Notes under the pieces: generated by a model
The model's database searches: none
Seen by the model: the letters and a program-made list of their open reading frames with translations, nothing else
What the model was told of the DNA's origin: nothing
In this document: positions 1 to 13,200 of the stretch, piece after piece
Position numbering within the stretch: the first letter of the stretch is position 1
Layout: every line of letters starts with the position of its first letter
Source of the DNA: Osmia lignaria lignaria
Taxonomy: Eukaryota > Arthropoda > Insecta > Hymenoptera > Megachilidae
NCBI RefSeq assembly: GCF_051020975.1
Contig: NW_027478159.1
Location: 5,906,501-5,970,500, forward strand
Direction of reading: 5' to 3'
DNA: 64,000 bases
Made by a program: the position numbers and the translations under genes

Positions 1-3000
1 GATATATCAAGATATTTAAAAGTTCCGAAGCCGCACCAACATAATAGAGATACAGAAACACCGTGGCCCCTTTCATTGAGATAACTCTGCACGATTGCGA
101 GCTGGAAATGCCACTTCCAGTTTAGCTGTGCAGAAGAAGAACAACAAGAAGAAGAAATATCTCGAAATATGTCCATCAGGACCCTTCCCTTGAGATAAAT
201 CTGCAAATATCTCGGAAACGAAGCGAGCTATGGCAAAATGTTAAGAGACCTTTTTTGTAGAGAATAATGTTTCCTACAATTTACGTTCTATGATATTTTT
301 TGATCAGAAGCGTAGTTTTCGAGATATATCGAGATATTTAAAAGTTCCGAAGCCGCACCAACATAATAGAGATACAGAAACACCGTGGCCCCTTTCTTTG
401 AGATAACTCTGCACTATTGCGAGCTGCAAATGCCACTTCCAGCTTAGCTGTGCAGAGGAAGAACAACAAGAAGAAGAAGTATCTCGAAATATGTCCGTCA
501 GGCCAGTTCCTTTGAGCTGAATCTGCAAATACCTCGGAAACGAAGCGAGCTATGGCAAAATGTTAACAGACGTTTTTTATAGAGAATTATGTTTCCTACA
601 ATTTATGTTCTATGATATTTTTTGATCAGAAGCGTAGTTTTCGAGATATATCGAGATATTTAAAAGTTCCGAAGCCGCACCAACATAATAGGGAAACAGA
701 AACACCGTGGCCCCTTTCTTTGAGATAACTCTGCACTAGTGCGAGCCGCTAATGCCACTTCCAGCTTAGCTGTGCAGAAGAAGAACAACAAGAAGAAGAA
801 ATATCTCGAAATATGTCCGTCAGGCCCCTTCCCTTGAGATAAATCTGCAAATATCTCGGAAACGAAGCGAGCTATGGCGAAATGTTAAGAGACCTTTTTT
901 GTAGAGAATTAAGTTTCCTACTTTTTATGTTCTATGATATTTTTTGATCAGATGCGTAGTTCTCGAGATATATCAAGATATTTAAAAGTTCCGAAGCCGC
1001 ACCAACATAATAGAGATACAGAAACACCGTGGCCCCTTTCTTTGAGATAACTCTGCACGATTGCGAGCTGTAAATGCCACTTCCAGCTTAGCTGTGCAGA
1101 AGAAGGACAACAAGAAGAAGAAATATCTCGAAATATGTCCGTCAGGCCCCTTCCCTTGAGATAAATCTGCAAATATCTCGGAAACGAAGCGAGCTATGGC
1201 GAAATGTTAAGAGACCTTTTTTGTAGAGAATTAAGTTTCCTTCTTTTTATGTTCTATGATATTTTTTGATCAGATGCGTAGTTCTCGAGATATATCAAGA
1301 TATTTAAAAGTTCCGAAGCCGCACCAACATAATAGAGATACAGAAACACCGTGGCCCCTTTCTTTGAGATAACTCTGCACTATTGCGAGCTGCAAATGCC
1401 ACTTCCAGCTTAGCTGTGCAGAGGAAGAACAACAAGAAGAAGAAATATCTCGAAATATGTCCGTCAGGCCAGTTCCTTTGAGCTGAATCTGCAAATATCT
1501 CGGAAACGAAGCGAGCTATGGCAAAATGTTAAGAGACGTTTTTTATAGACAATTATGTTTCCTACAATTTATGTTCTATGATATTTTTTGATCAGAAGCG
1601 TAGTTTTCGAGATATATCGAGATATTTAAAAGTTCCGAAGCCGCACCAACATAATAGGGATACAGAAACACCGTGGCCCCTTTCTTTGAGATAACTCTGC
1701 ACTATTGCGAGCTGCAAATGCCACTTCCAGCTTAGCTTTGCAGAGGAAGAACAACAAGAAGAAGAAATATCTCGAAATATGTCCGTCAGGCCAGTTCCTT
1801 TGAGCTGAATCTGCAAATATCTCGGAAACGAAGCGAGCTATGGCAAAATGTTAACAGACGTTTTTTATAGAGAATTATGTTTCCTACAATTTATGTTCTA
1901 TGATATTTTTTGATCAGAAGCGTAGTTTTCGAGATATATCGAGATATTTAAAAGTTCCGAAGCCGCACCAACATAATAGGGATACAGAAACACCGTGGCC
2001 CCTTTCTTTGAGATAACTCTGCACTAGTGCGAGCCGCAAATGCCACTTCCAGCTTAGCTGTGCAGAAGAAGAACAACAAGAAGAAGAAATATCTCGAAAT
2101 ATGTCCGTCAGGCCCCTTCCCTTGAGATAAATCTGCAAATATCTCGGAAACGAAGCGAGCTATGGCGAAATGTTAAGAGACCTTTTTTGTAGAGAATTAA
2201 GTTTCCTACTTTTTATGTTCTATGATATTTTTTGATCAGATGCGTAGTTCTCGAGATATATCAAGATATTTAAAAGTTCCGAAGCCGCACCAACATAATA
2301 AGAGATACAGAAACACCGTGGCCCCTTTCTTTGAGATAACTCTGCACGATTGCGAGCTGTAAATGCCACTTCCAGCTTAGCTGTGCAGAAGAAGAACAAC
2401 AAGAAGAAGAAATATCTCGAAATATGTCCGTCAGGCCCCTTCCCTTGAGATAAATCTGCAAATATCTCGGAAACGAAGCGAGCTATGGCAAAATGTTAAG
2501 AGACCTTTTTTGTAGAGAATTAAGTTTCCTACTTTTTATGTTCTATGATATTTTCTGATGAGATGCGTAGATCTCGAGATATATCAAGATATTTAAAAGT
2601 TCCGAAGCCGCACCAACATAATAGAGATACAGAAACACCGTGGCCCCTTTCTTTGAGATAACTCTGCACTATTGCGAGCTGCAAATGCCACTTCCAGCTT
2701 AGCTGTGCAGAGGAAGAACAACAAGAAGAAGAAATATCTCGAAATATGTCCGTCAGGCCAGTTCCTTTGAGCTGAATCTGCAAATATCTCGGAAACGAAG
2801 CGAGCTATGGCAAAATGTTAAGAGACGTTTTTTGTAGAGAATTATGTTTCCTACAATTTATGTTCTATGATATTTTTTGATCAGAAGCGTAGTTTTCGAG
2901 ATATATCGAGATATTTAAAAGTTCCGAAGCCGCACCAACATAATAGGGATACAGAAACACCGTGGCCCCTTTCTTTGAGATAACTCTGCACTAGTGCGAG

Positions 3001-5153
3001 CCGCAAATGCCACTTTCAGCTTAGCTGTGCAGAAGAAGAACAACAAGAAGAAGAAATATCTCGAAATATGTCCGTCAGGCCCCTTCCCTTGAGATAAATC
3101 TGCAAATATCTCGGAAACGAAGCGAGCTATGGCAAAATGTTAAGAGACCTTTTTTGTAGAGAATTAAGTTTCCTACTTTTTATGTTCTATGATATTTTTT
3201 GATCAGATGCGTAGTTCTCGAGATATATCAAGATATTTAAAAGTTCCGAAGCCGCACCAACATAATAGAGATACAGAAACACCGTGGCCCCTTTCTTTGA
3301 GATAACTCTGCACTATGGCGAGCTGTAAATGCCACTTCCAGCTTAGCTGTGCAGAAGAAGAACAACAAGAAGAAGAAATATCTCGAAATATGTCCGTCAG
3401 GCCCTTTCCCTTGAGATATATCTGCAAATATCTCGGAAACGAAGCGAGCTATAGCAAAATGTTAAGAGACCTTTTTTGTAGAGAATTCTGTTTCCTACAA
3501 TTTATGTTTTATGATATTTTTTGATCAGAAGCGTAGCTTTCGAGATATATCGAGATATTTAAAAGTTCCGAAGCCGCACCAACATAATAGAGATACAGAA
3601 ACACCGTGGCCCCTTTCTTTGAGATAACTCTGCACTATTGCGAGCTGCAAATGCCACTTCCAGCTTAGCTGTGCAGGGGAAGAACAACAAGAAGAAGAAG
3701 TATCTCGAAATATGTCCGTCAGGCCCGTTCCTTTGAGCTGAATCTGCAAATATCTCGGAAACGAAGCGAGCTATGGCAAAATGTTAAGAGACGTTTTTTG
3801 TAGAGAATTATGTTTCCTACAATTTATGTTCTATCATATTTTTTGATCAGAAGCGTAGTTTTCGAGATATATCGAGATATTTAAAAGTTCCGAAGCCGCA
3901 CCAACATAATAGAGATACAGAAACACCGTGGCCCCTTTCTTTGAGATAACTCTGCACTATTGCGACCTGCAAATGCCACTTCCAGCTCAGCTGTGCAGAA
4001 GAAGAACAACAAGAAGAAGAAATATCTCGAAATATGTCCGTCAGGCCCCTTCCTTTGAGATAAATCTGCAAATATCTCGGAAACGAAGCAAGCTATGGCA
4101 AAATGTTAAGAGACCTTTTTTGTGGAGAATTAAGTTTCCTACTTTTTATGTTCTATGATATTTTTTGATCAGATGCGTAGTTCTCGAGATATATCAAGAT
4201 ATTTAAAAGTTCCGAAGCCGCACCAACATAATAGAGATACAGAAACACCGTGGCCCCTTTCTTTGAGATAACTCTGCACTATTGCGAGCTGCAAATGCCA
4301 CTTCCAGCTTAGCTGTGCAGAGGAAGAACAACAAGAAGAAGAAGTATCTCGAAATATGTCCGTCAGGCCCGTTCCTTTGAGCTGAATCTGCAAATATCTC
4401 GGAAACGAAGCGAGCTATGGCAAAATGTTAAGAGACGTTTTTTGTAGAGAATTATGTTTCCTACAATTTATGTTCTATCATATTTTTTGATCAGAAGCGT
4501 AGTTTTCGAGATATATCGAGATATTTAAAAGTTCCGAAGCCGCACCAACATAATAGAGTTACAGAAACACCGTGGCCCCTTTCTTTGAGATAACTCTGCA
4601 CTAGTGCGAGCCGCAAATGCCACTTCCAGCTTAGCTGTGCAGAAGAAGAACAACAAGAAGAAGAAATATCTCGAAATATGTCCGACAGGCCCCTTCCCTT
4701 GAGATAAATCTGCAAATATCTCGGAAACGAAGCGAGCTATGGCGAAATGTTAAGAGACCTTTTTTGTAGAGAATTAAGTTTCCTACTTTTTATCTTCTAC
4801 GATATTTTTTGATCAGATACGTAGTTCTCGAGATATATCAAGATATTTAAAAGTTCCGAAGCCGCACCTACATAATAGACATACAGACACACCGTGGCCC
4901 CTTTCTTTGAGATAACTCTGCACTATTGCGCGCTGCAAATGCCACTTCCAGCTTAGCTGTGCAGAAGAAGAACAACAAGAAGAAGAAATATCTCGAAATA
5001 TGTCCGTCAGGCCCCTTCCCTTGAGATAAATCTGCAAATATCTCGGAAACGAAGCGAGCTATGGCAAAATGTTAAGAGACCTTTTTTGTAGAGAATTAAG
5101 TTTCCTACAATTTACGTTCTATGATATTTTTCGATCAGAAGCGTAGTTTTCGA
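1..5153 (+). repeat. Array segment 1: 16 monomers with local 'gctgaatctgc' subtype
   Basis: Monomers starting at 323, 1289, 1611, 2578, 3544 and 4188 carry a linked variant in the second gagataa motif: ccagttcctttgagctgaatctgc or a ccgttcc form, replacing ccccttcccttgagataaatctgc. It is otherwise seen only once, near 15000. It alternates with ordinary type-1 copies and with copies carrying ctagtgcgagccgc. A one-base insertion (ataataagag) near 2300 makes one copy 323 bp. The copy at 2578 follows tgatgag where tgatca is usual. The first monomer shares the atgtccatcaggaccc variant with the copy at 5154. Confidence 0.85.
3544..4831 (+). repeat. Two-monomer tandem duplication (644-bp period)
   Basis: Monomers at 3544 and 4188 share a gaagaagaagtatctcg variant and the rare ctatcatattt change near their 3' ends (around 3833 and 4476). 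These markers are absent from intervening copies. The partner monomers at 3866 and 4510 differ more (the second has ctagtgcgagccgc), so the duplication is partial or has since been overwritten by conversion. Confidence 0.7.
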
Positions 5154-7149
5154 GATATATCGAGATATTTAAAAGTTCCGAAGCCGCACCAACATAATAG
5201 AGATACAGAAACACCGTGGCCCCTTTCTTTGAGATAACTCCGCACGATTGCGAGCTGGAAATGCCACTTCCAGTTTAGCTGTGCAGAAGAAGAACAACAA
5301 GAAGAAGAAATATCTCGAAATATGTCCATCAGGACCCTTCCCTTGAGATAAATCTGCAAATATCTCGGAAACGAAGCGAACTATGGCAAAATGTTAAGAG
5401 ACCTTTTTTGTAGAGAATTAAGTTTCCTGCTTTTTATGTTCTATGATATTTTTTGATCAGATGCGTAGTTTTCGAGATATATCGAGATATTTAAAAGTTC
5501 CGAAGCCGCACCAACATAATAGAGATACAGAAACACCGTGGCCCCTTTCTTTGAAATAACTCTGCACTAGTGCGAGCCGCAAATGCCACTTCCAGCTTAG
5601 CTGTGCAGAAGAAGAACAACAAGAAGAAGAAATATCTCGAAATATGTCCGTCAGGCCCCTTCCCTTGAGATAAATATGCAAATATCTCGGAAACGAAGCG
5701 AGCTATGGCAAAATGTTAAGAGACCTTTTTTGTAGAGAATTAAGTTTCCTACTTTTTATGTTCTATGATATTTTTTGATCAGATGCGTAGTTCTCGAGAT
5801 ATATCAAGATATTTAAAAGTTCCGAAGCCGCACCAACATAATAGAGATACAGAAACACCGTGGCCCCTTTCTTTGAGATAACTCTGCACTAGTGCGAGCC
5901 GCAAATGCCACTTCCAGCTTAGCTGTGCAGAAGAAGAACAACAAGAAGAAGAAATATCTCGAAATATGTCCGTCAGGCCCCTTCCCTTGAGATAAATCTG
6001 CAAATATCTCGGAAACGAAGCGAGCTATGGCAAAATGTTGAGAGACCTTTTTTGTAGAGAATTAAGTTTCCTACTTTTTATCTTGTATGATATTTATTGA
6101 TCAGATGCGTAGTTCTCGAGATATATCAAGATATTTAAAAGTTCCGAAGCCGCACCAACATAATAGAGATACAGAAACACCGTGGCCCCTTTCTTTGAGA
6201 TAACTCTGCACTATTGCGAGCTGGAAATGCCACTTCCAGTTTAGCTGTGCAGAAGAAGAACGACAAGAAGAAGAAATATCTCGAAATATGTCCGTTAGGC
6301 CCCTTCCGTTGAGATAAATCTGCAAATATCTCGGAAACGAAGCCAGCTATGGCAAAATGTTAAGAGACCTTTTTTGTAGAGAATTAAGTTTCCTACTTTT
6401 TATGTTCAATGATATTTTTTGATCAGAAGCGTAGTTTTCGAGATATATCGAGATATTTAAAAGTTCCGAAGCCGCACCAACATAATAGAGATACAGAAAC
6501 ACCGTGGCCCCTTTCTTTGAGATAACTCTGCACTAGTGCGAGCCGCAAATGCCACTTCCAGCTTAGCTGTGCAGAAGAAGAACAACAAGAAGAAGAAATA
6601 TCTCGAAATATGTCCGTCAGGCCCCTTCCCTTGAGATAAATCTGCAAATATCTCGGAAACGAAGCGAGCTATGGCAAAATGTTAAGAGACCTTTTTTGTA
6701 GAGAATTAAGTTTCCTACTTTTTATGTTCTATGATATTTTTTGATCAGATGCGTAGTTCTCGAGATATATCAAGATATTTAAAAGTTCCGAAGCCGCACC
6801 AACATAATAGAGATACAGAAACACCGTGGCCCCTTTCTTTGAGATAACTCTGCACTAGTGCGAGCCGCAAATGCCACTTCCAGCTTAGCTGTGCAGAAGA
6901 AGAACAACAAGAAGAAGAAATATCTCGAAATATGTCCGTCTGGCCCCTTCCCTTGAGATAAATATGCAAATATCTCGGAAACGAAGCGAGCTATGGCAAA
7001 ATGTTAAGAGACCTTTTTTGTAGAGAATTAAGTTTCCTACTTTTTATGTTCTATGATATTTTTTGATCAGATGCGTAGTTCTCGAGATATATCAAGATAT
7101 TTAAAAGTTCCGAAGCCGCACCAACATAATAGAGATACAGAAACACCGT

Positions 7150-7176
7150 GGCCCCTTTCTTTGAGATAACTCTGCA
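7150..7176 (+). repeat. Internal direct repeat, first copy (p65-91)
   Basis: This 27-bp stretch starts ggcccctt and ends ctctgca. It matches p179-205 of the same monomer at 24 of 27 positions without gaps. It is followed a few bases later by gcgagct, as is the second copy. The pair suggests that the 322-bp unit arose partly by an old internal duplication. It is present in nearly every monomer. Confidence 0.8.
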
Positions 7177-7216
7177 CTATTGCGAGCTGCAAATGCCACT
7201 TCCAGCTTAGCTGTGC

Positions 7217-7242
7217 AGAAGAAGAACAACAAGAAGAAGAAA
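7217..7242 (+). repeat. GAA/CAA-rich purine tract (p132-157)
   Basis: This 26-bp tract is built of gaa triplets with a short acaac interruption and lies between the hairpin-prone block and the first aaatatctcg decamer. It is kept in nearly all copies. Changes are mostly single substitutions that keep it purine-rich, such as gaggaagaac, or caagaac in the 41-43 kb copies. Similar purine-strand tracts can favour triplex or unusual nucleosome behaviour, but nothing here proves a role. Confidence 0.7.
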
Positions 7243-7299
7243 TATCTCGAAATATGTCCGTCAGGCCCCTTCCCTTGAGATAAATCTGCAAATATCTCG
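7240..7299 (+). repeat. Paired aaatatctcg decamers, 50 bp apart
   Basis: The decamer aaatatctcg occurs at 7240-7249 and 7290-7299 in the same orientation. Its reverse complement cgagatattt is present at p8-17 of type-2 monomers, and a shorter form (ctcgagatat) spans the monomer boundary. Each monomer therefore carries about four related copies, two in each orientation. They could be a binding motif or remnants of an ancestral short repeat. The function is unknown. Confidence 0.7.
7264..7290 (+). repeat. Internal direct repeat, second copy (p179-205)
   Basis: This is the partner of the p65-91 motif, 114 bp downstream, with three mismatches in 27. The downstream gcgagct landmark is 126 bp from its counterpart, so the second half-unit has about 12 extra bases, roughly where the decamer aaatatctcg sits. 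The first 4.4 kb of the window has a variant of this copy containing gagctgaatctgc. Confidence 0.8.
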
Positions 7300-10200
7300 G
7301 AAACGAAGCGAGCTATGGCAAAATGTTAAGAGACCTTTTTTGTAGAGAATTAAGTTTCCTACTTTTTATGTTCTATGATATTTTTTGATCAGATGCGTAG
7401 TTCCCGAGATATATCAAGATATTTAAAAGTTCCGAAGCCGCACCATCAGAATAGAGATACAGAAACACCGTGGCTCCTTTCTTTGAGATAACTCTGCACT
7501 ATTGCGAGCTGGAAATGCCACTTCCAGTTTAGCTGTGCAGAAGAAGAACAACAAGAAGAAGAAATATCTCGAAATATGTCCGTCAGGCCCCTTCCCTTGA
7601 GATAAATCTGCAAATATCTCGGAAACGAAGCGAGCTATGGCAAAATGTTAAGAGACCTTTTTTGTAGAGAATTAAGTTTCCTACTTTTTATGTTCTATGA
7701 TATTTTTTGATCAGATGCGCAGTTCTCGAGATATATCAAGATATTTAAAAGTTCCGAAGCCGCACCAACATAATAGAGATACAGAAACACCGTGGCCCCT
7801 TTCTTTGAGATAACGCTGCACTAGTGCGAGCCGCAAATGCCACTTCCAGCTTAGCTGTGCAGAAGAAGAACAACAAGAAGAAGAAATATCTCGAAATATG
7901 TCCGTCAGGCCCCTTCCCTTGAGATAAATCTGCAAATATCTCGGAAACGAAGCGAGCTATGGCAAAATGTTAAGAGACCTTTTTTGTAGAGAATTAAGTT
8001 TCCTACTTTTTATGTTCTATGATATTTTTTGATCAGATGCGTAGTTCCCGAGATATATCAAGATATTTAAAAGTTCCGAAGCCGCACCATCAGAATAGAG
8101 ATACAGAAACACCGTGGCTCCTTTCTTTGAGATAACTCTGCACTATTGCGAGCTGGAAATGCCACTTCCAGTTTAGCTGTGCAGAAGAAGAACAACAAGA
8201 AGAAGAAATATCTCGAAATATGTCCGTCAGGCCCCTTCCCTTGAGATAAATCTGCAAATATCTCGGAAACGAAGCGAGCTATGGCAAAATGTTAAGAGAC
8301 CTTTTTTGTAGAGAATTAAGTTTCCTACTTTTTATGTTCTATGATATTTTTTGATCAGATGCGTAGTTCTCGAGATATATCAAGATATTTAAAAGTTCCG
8401 AAGCCGCACCAACATAATAGAGATACAGAAACACCGTGGCCCCTTTCTTTGAGATAACTCTGCACTATTGCGAGCTGGAAATGCCACTTCCAGTTTAGCT
8501 GTGCAGAAGAAGAACAACAAGAAGAAGAAATATCTCGAAATATGTCCGTTAGGCCCCTTCCCTTGAGATAAATCTGCAAATATCTCGGAAACGAAGCGAG
8601 CTATGGCAAAATGTTAAGCGACCTTTTTTGTAGAGAATTAAGTTTCCTACTTTTTATGTTCTATGATATTTTTTGATCAGATGCGCAGTTCTCGAGATAT
8701 ATCAAGATATTTAAAAGTTCCGAAGCCGCACCAACATAATAGAGATACAGAAACACCGTGGCCCCTTTCTTTGAGATAACTCTGCACTATTGCGAGCTGC
8801 AAATGCCACTTCCAGCTTAGCTGTGCAGAAGAAGAACAACAAGAAGAAGAAATATCTCGAAATATGTCCGTCAGGCCCCTTCCCTTGAGATAAATCTGCA
8901 AATATCTCGGAAACGAAGCGAGCTATGGCAAAATGTTAAGAGACCTTTTTTGTAGAGAATTAAGTTTCCTACTTTTTATGTTCTATGATATTTTTTGATC
9001 AGATGCGTAGTTCTCGAGATATATCAAGATATTTAAAAGTTCCGAAGCCGCACCAACATAATAGAGATACAGAAACACCGTGGCCCCTCTCTTTGAGATA
9101 ACTCTGCACTATTGCGAGCTGACAATGCCACTTCCAGTTTAGCTGTGCAGAAGGAGAACAACAAGAAGCAAAAATATCTCGAAATATGTCCGTTAGGCCC
9201 CTTCCCTTGAGATAAATCTGCAAATATCTCGGAAACGAAGCGAGCTATGGCAAAATGTTAAGAGACCTTATTTGTAGAGAATTAAGTTTCCTACCTTTTA
9301 CGTTCTATGATATTTTTTGATCAGATGCGTAGTTCTCGAGATATATCAAGATATTTAAAAGTTCCGAAGCCGCACCAACATAATAGAGATACAGAAACAC
9401 CGTGGCCCCTTTCTTTGAGATAACTCTGCACTATTGCGAGCTGTAAATGCCACTTCCAGCTTAGCTGTGCAGAAGAAGAACAACAAGAAGAAGAAATATC
9501 TCGAAATATGTCCGTCAGGCCCCTTCCCTTGAGATATATCTGCAAATATCTCGGAAACGAAGCGAGCTATGGCAAAATGTTAAGAGACCTTTTTTGTAGA
9601 GAATTATGTTTCCTACAATTTATGTTCTATGATATTTTTTGATCAGAAGCGTAGTTTTCGAGATATATCGAGATATTTAAAAGTTCCGAAGCCGCACCAA
9701 CATAATAGAGATACAGAAACACCGTGGCCCCTTTCTTTGAGATAACTCTGCACTAGTGCGAGCCGGAAATGCCACTTCCAGCTTAGCTGTGCAGAAGAAG
9801 AACAACAAGAAGAAGAAATATCTCGAAACATTTCCGTCAGGCCCCTTCCCTTGAGATAAATCTGCAAATATCTCGGAAACGAAGAGAGCTATGGCAAAAT
9901 GTTAAGAGACCTTTTTTGTAGAGAATTAAGTTTCCTACTTTTCACGTTCTATGATATTTTTTGATCAGATGCGTAGTTCTCGAGATATATCAAGATATTT
10001 AAAAGTTCCGAAGCCGCACCAACATAATAGAGATACAGAAACACCGTGGCCCCTTTCTTTGAGATAACTCTGCACTATTGCGAGCTGCAAATGCCACTTC
10101 CAGCTTAGCTGTGCAGAAGAAGAACAACAAGAAGAAGAAATATCTCGAAATATGACCGTCAGGCCCCTTCCCTTGAGATATATCTGCAAATATCTCGGAA

Positions 10201-13200
10201 ACGAAGCGAGCTATGGCAAAATGTTAAGAGACCTTTTTTGTAGAGAATTATGTTTCCTACAATTTATGTTCTATGATATTTTTTGATCAGAAGCGTAGTT
10301 TTCGAGATATATCGAGATATTTAAAAGTTCCGAAGCCGCACCAACATAATAGAGATACAGAAACACCGTGGCCCCTTTCTTTGAGATAACTCTGCACTAG
10401 TGCGAGCCGCAAATGCCACTTCCAGCTTAGCTGTGCAGAAGAAGAACAACAAGAAGAAGAAATATCTCGAAATATGTCCGTCACGCTCCTTCCCTTGAGA
10501 TAAATCTGCAAATATCTCGGAAACGAAGCGAGCTATGGCAAAATGTTAAGAGACCTTTTTTGTAGAGAATTAAGTTTCCTACTTTTTATGTTCTATGATA
10601 TTTTTTGATCAGATGCGTAGTTCTCGAGATATATCAAGATATTTAAAAGTTCCGAAGCCGCACCAACATAATAGAGATACAGAAACACCGTGGCCCCTTT
10701 CTTTGAGATAACTCTGCACTAGTGCGAGCCGCAAATGCCACTTCCAGCTTAGCTGTGCAGAAGAAGAACAACAAGAAGAAGAAATATCTCGAAATATGTC
10801 CGTCAGGCCCCTTCCCTTGAGATAAATCTGCAAATATCTCGGAAACGAAGCGAGCTATGGCAAAATGTTAAGAGACCTTTTTTGTAGAGAATTAAGTTTC
10901 CTACTTTTTATGTTCTATGATATTTTTTGATCAGATGCGTAGTTCTCGAGATATATCAAGATATTTAAAAGTTCCGAAGCCGCACCAACATAATAGAGAT
11001 ACAGAAACACCGTGGCCCCTCTCTTTGAGATAACTCTGCACTATTGCGAGCTGGAAATGCCACTTCCAGTTTAGCTGTGCAGAAGAAGAACAACAAGAAG
11101 CAAAAATATCTCGAAATATGTCCGTTAGGCCCCTTCCCTTGAGATAAATCTGCAAATATCTCGGAAACGAAGCGAGCTATGGCAAAATGTTAAGAGACCT
11201 TATTTGTAGAGAATTAAGTTTCCTACCTTTTACGTTCTATGATATTTTTTGATCAGATGCGTAGTTCTCGAGATATATCAAGATATTTAAAAGTTCCGAA
11301 GCCGCACCAACATAATAGAGATACAGAAACACCGTGGCCCCTTTCTTTGAGATAACTCTGCACTATTGCGAGCTGCAAATGCCACTTCCAGCTTAGCTGT
11401 GCAGAAGAAGAACAACAAGAAGAAGAAATATCTCGAAATATGTCCGTTAGGCCCCTTCCCTTGAGATAAATCTGCAAATATCTCGGAAACGAAGAGAGCT
11501 ATGGCAAAATGTTAAGAGACCTTTTTTGTAGAGAATTAAGTTTCCTACTTTTTATGTTCTATGATATTTTTTGATCAGATGCGTAGTTCTCGAGATATAT
11601 CAAGATATTTAAAAGTTCCGAAGCCGCACCAACATAATAGAGATACAGAAACACCGTGGCCCCTTTCTTTGAGATAACTCTGCACTATTGCGAGCTGCAA
11701 ATGCCACTTCCAGCTTAGCTGTGCAGAAGAAGAACAACAAGATGAAGAAATATTTCGAAATATGTCCGTTAGGCCCCTTCCCTTGAGATAAATCTGCAAA
11801 TATCTCGGAAACGAAGAGAGCTATAGCAAAATGTTAAGAGACCTTTTTTGTAGAGAATTAAGTTTCCTACTTTTTATGTTCTAAGATATTTTTTGATCAG
11901 ATGCGTAGTTCTCGAGATATATCAAGATATTTAAAAGTTCCGAAGCCGCACCAACATAATAGAGATACAGAAACACCGTGGCCCCTTTCTTTGAGATAAC
12001 TCTGCACTATTGCGAGCTGTAAATGCCACTTCCAGCTTAGCTGTGCAGAAGAAGAACAACAAGAAGAAGAAATATCTCGAAATATGTCCGTCAGGCCCCT
12101 TCCCTTGAGATATATCTGCAAATATCTCGGAAACGAAGCGAGCTATGGGAAAATGTTAAGAGACCTTTTTTGTAGAGAATTATGTTTCCTACAATTTATG
12201 TTCTATGATATTTTTTGATCAGAAGCGTAGTTTTCAAGATATATCGAGATATTTAAAAGTTCCGAAGCCGCACCAACATAATAGAGATACAGAAACACCG
12301 TGGCCCCTTTCTTTGAGATAACTCTGCACTAGTGCGAGCCGCAAATGCCACTTCCAGCTTAGCTGTGCAGAAGAAGAACAACAAGAAGAAGAAATATCTC
12401 GAAATATTTCCGTCAGGCCCCTTCCCTTGAGATAAATCTGCAAATATCTCGGAAACGAAGAGAGCTATGGCAAAATGTTAAGAGACCTTTTTTGTAGAGA
12501 ATTAAGTTTCCTACTTTTCATGTTCTATGATATTTTTTGATCAGATGCGTAGTTCTCGAGATATATCAAGATATTTAAAAGTTCCGAAGCCGCACCAACA
12601 TAATAGAGATACAGAAACACCGTGGCCCCTTTCTTTGAGATAACTCTGCACTATTGCGAGCTGCAAATGCCACTTCCAGCTTAGCTGTGCAGAGGAGGAA
12701 CAACAAGAAGAAGAAATATCTCGAAATATGTCCGTCAGGCCCCTTCCCTTGAGATATATCTGCAAATATCTCGGAAACGAAGCGAGCTATGGCAAAATGT
12801 TAAGAGACCTTTTTTGTAGAGAATTATGTTTCCTACAATTTATGTTCTATGATATTTTTTGATCAGAAGCGTAGTTTTCGAGATATATCAAGATATTTAA
12901 AAGTTCCGAAGCCGCACCAACATAATAGAGATACAGAAACACCGTGGCCCCTTTCTTTCAGATAACTATGCACTATTGCGAGCTGCAAATGCCACTTCCA
13001 GCTTAGCTGTGCAGAGGAAGAACAACAAGAAGAAGAAATATCTCGAAATATGTCCGTCAGGCCCCTTCCCTTGAGATAAATCTGCAAATATCTCGGAAAC
13101 GAAGAGAGCTATGGCAAAATGTTAAGAGACCTTTTTTGTAGAGAATTAAGTTTCCTACTTTTTATGTTCTATGATATTTTTTGATCAGATGCGTAGTTCT

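Larger units (their letters stand above)
7086..7407 (+). repeat. Consensus-like reference monomer (type 1)
   Basis: This copy is close to the majority sequence and serves here as the numbering reference (p1-p322). Landmarks in order are: AT-rich start p1-20; first gagataa half-motif p65-91; hairpin-prone block p87-133; GAA-rich purine tract p132-157; aaatatctcg decamers p155-164 and p205-214; second gagataa half-motif p179-205; T-tracts at p251, p278 and p296; palindrome tgatca p301-306; and ctcgag across the p318/p1 boundary. G+C is 128/322 (39.8%) for the type-1 consensus, counted by hand; this copy differs from it near the end (ttcccgag instead of ttctcgag). No protein or RNA function is evident. 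Confidence 0.9.

Noticed and set aside
2540..2578. Hammerhead-type self-cleaving ribozyme (ctgatgag here; ctgatca with ggaaact on the minus strand in other copies)
   Set aside because: The CTGATGA core string is in one copy only. The common form lacks the required G-A. The stretch between it and gaaac has no stem-forming complementarity. Some insect satellites do carry hammerheads, so I looked for one, but the fold is not there.
7296..7315. CENP-B box in the cggaaacgaagcg region
   Set aside because: The reverse complement has TTCG, but the conserved A and the CGGG at the required spacing are missing, so it does not meet the box consensus.
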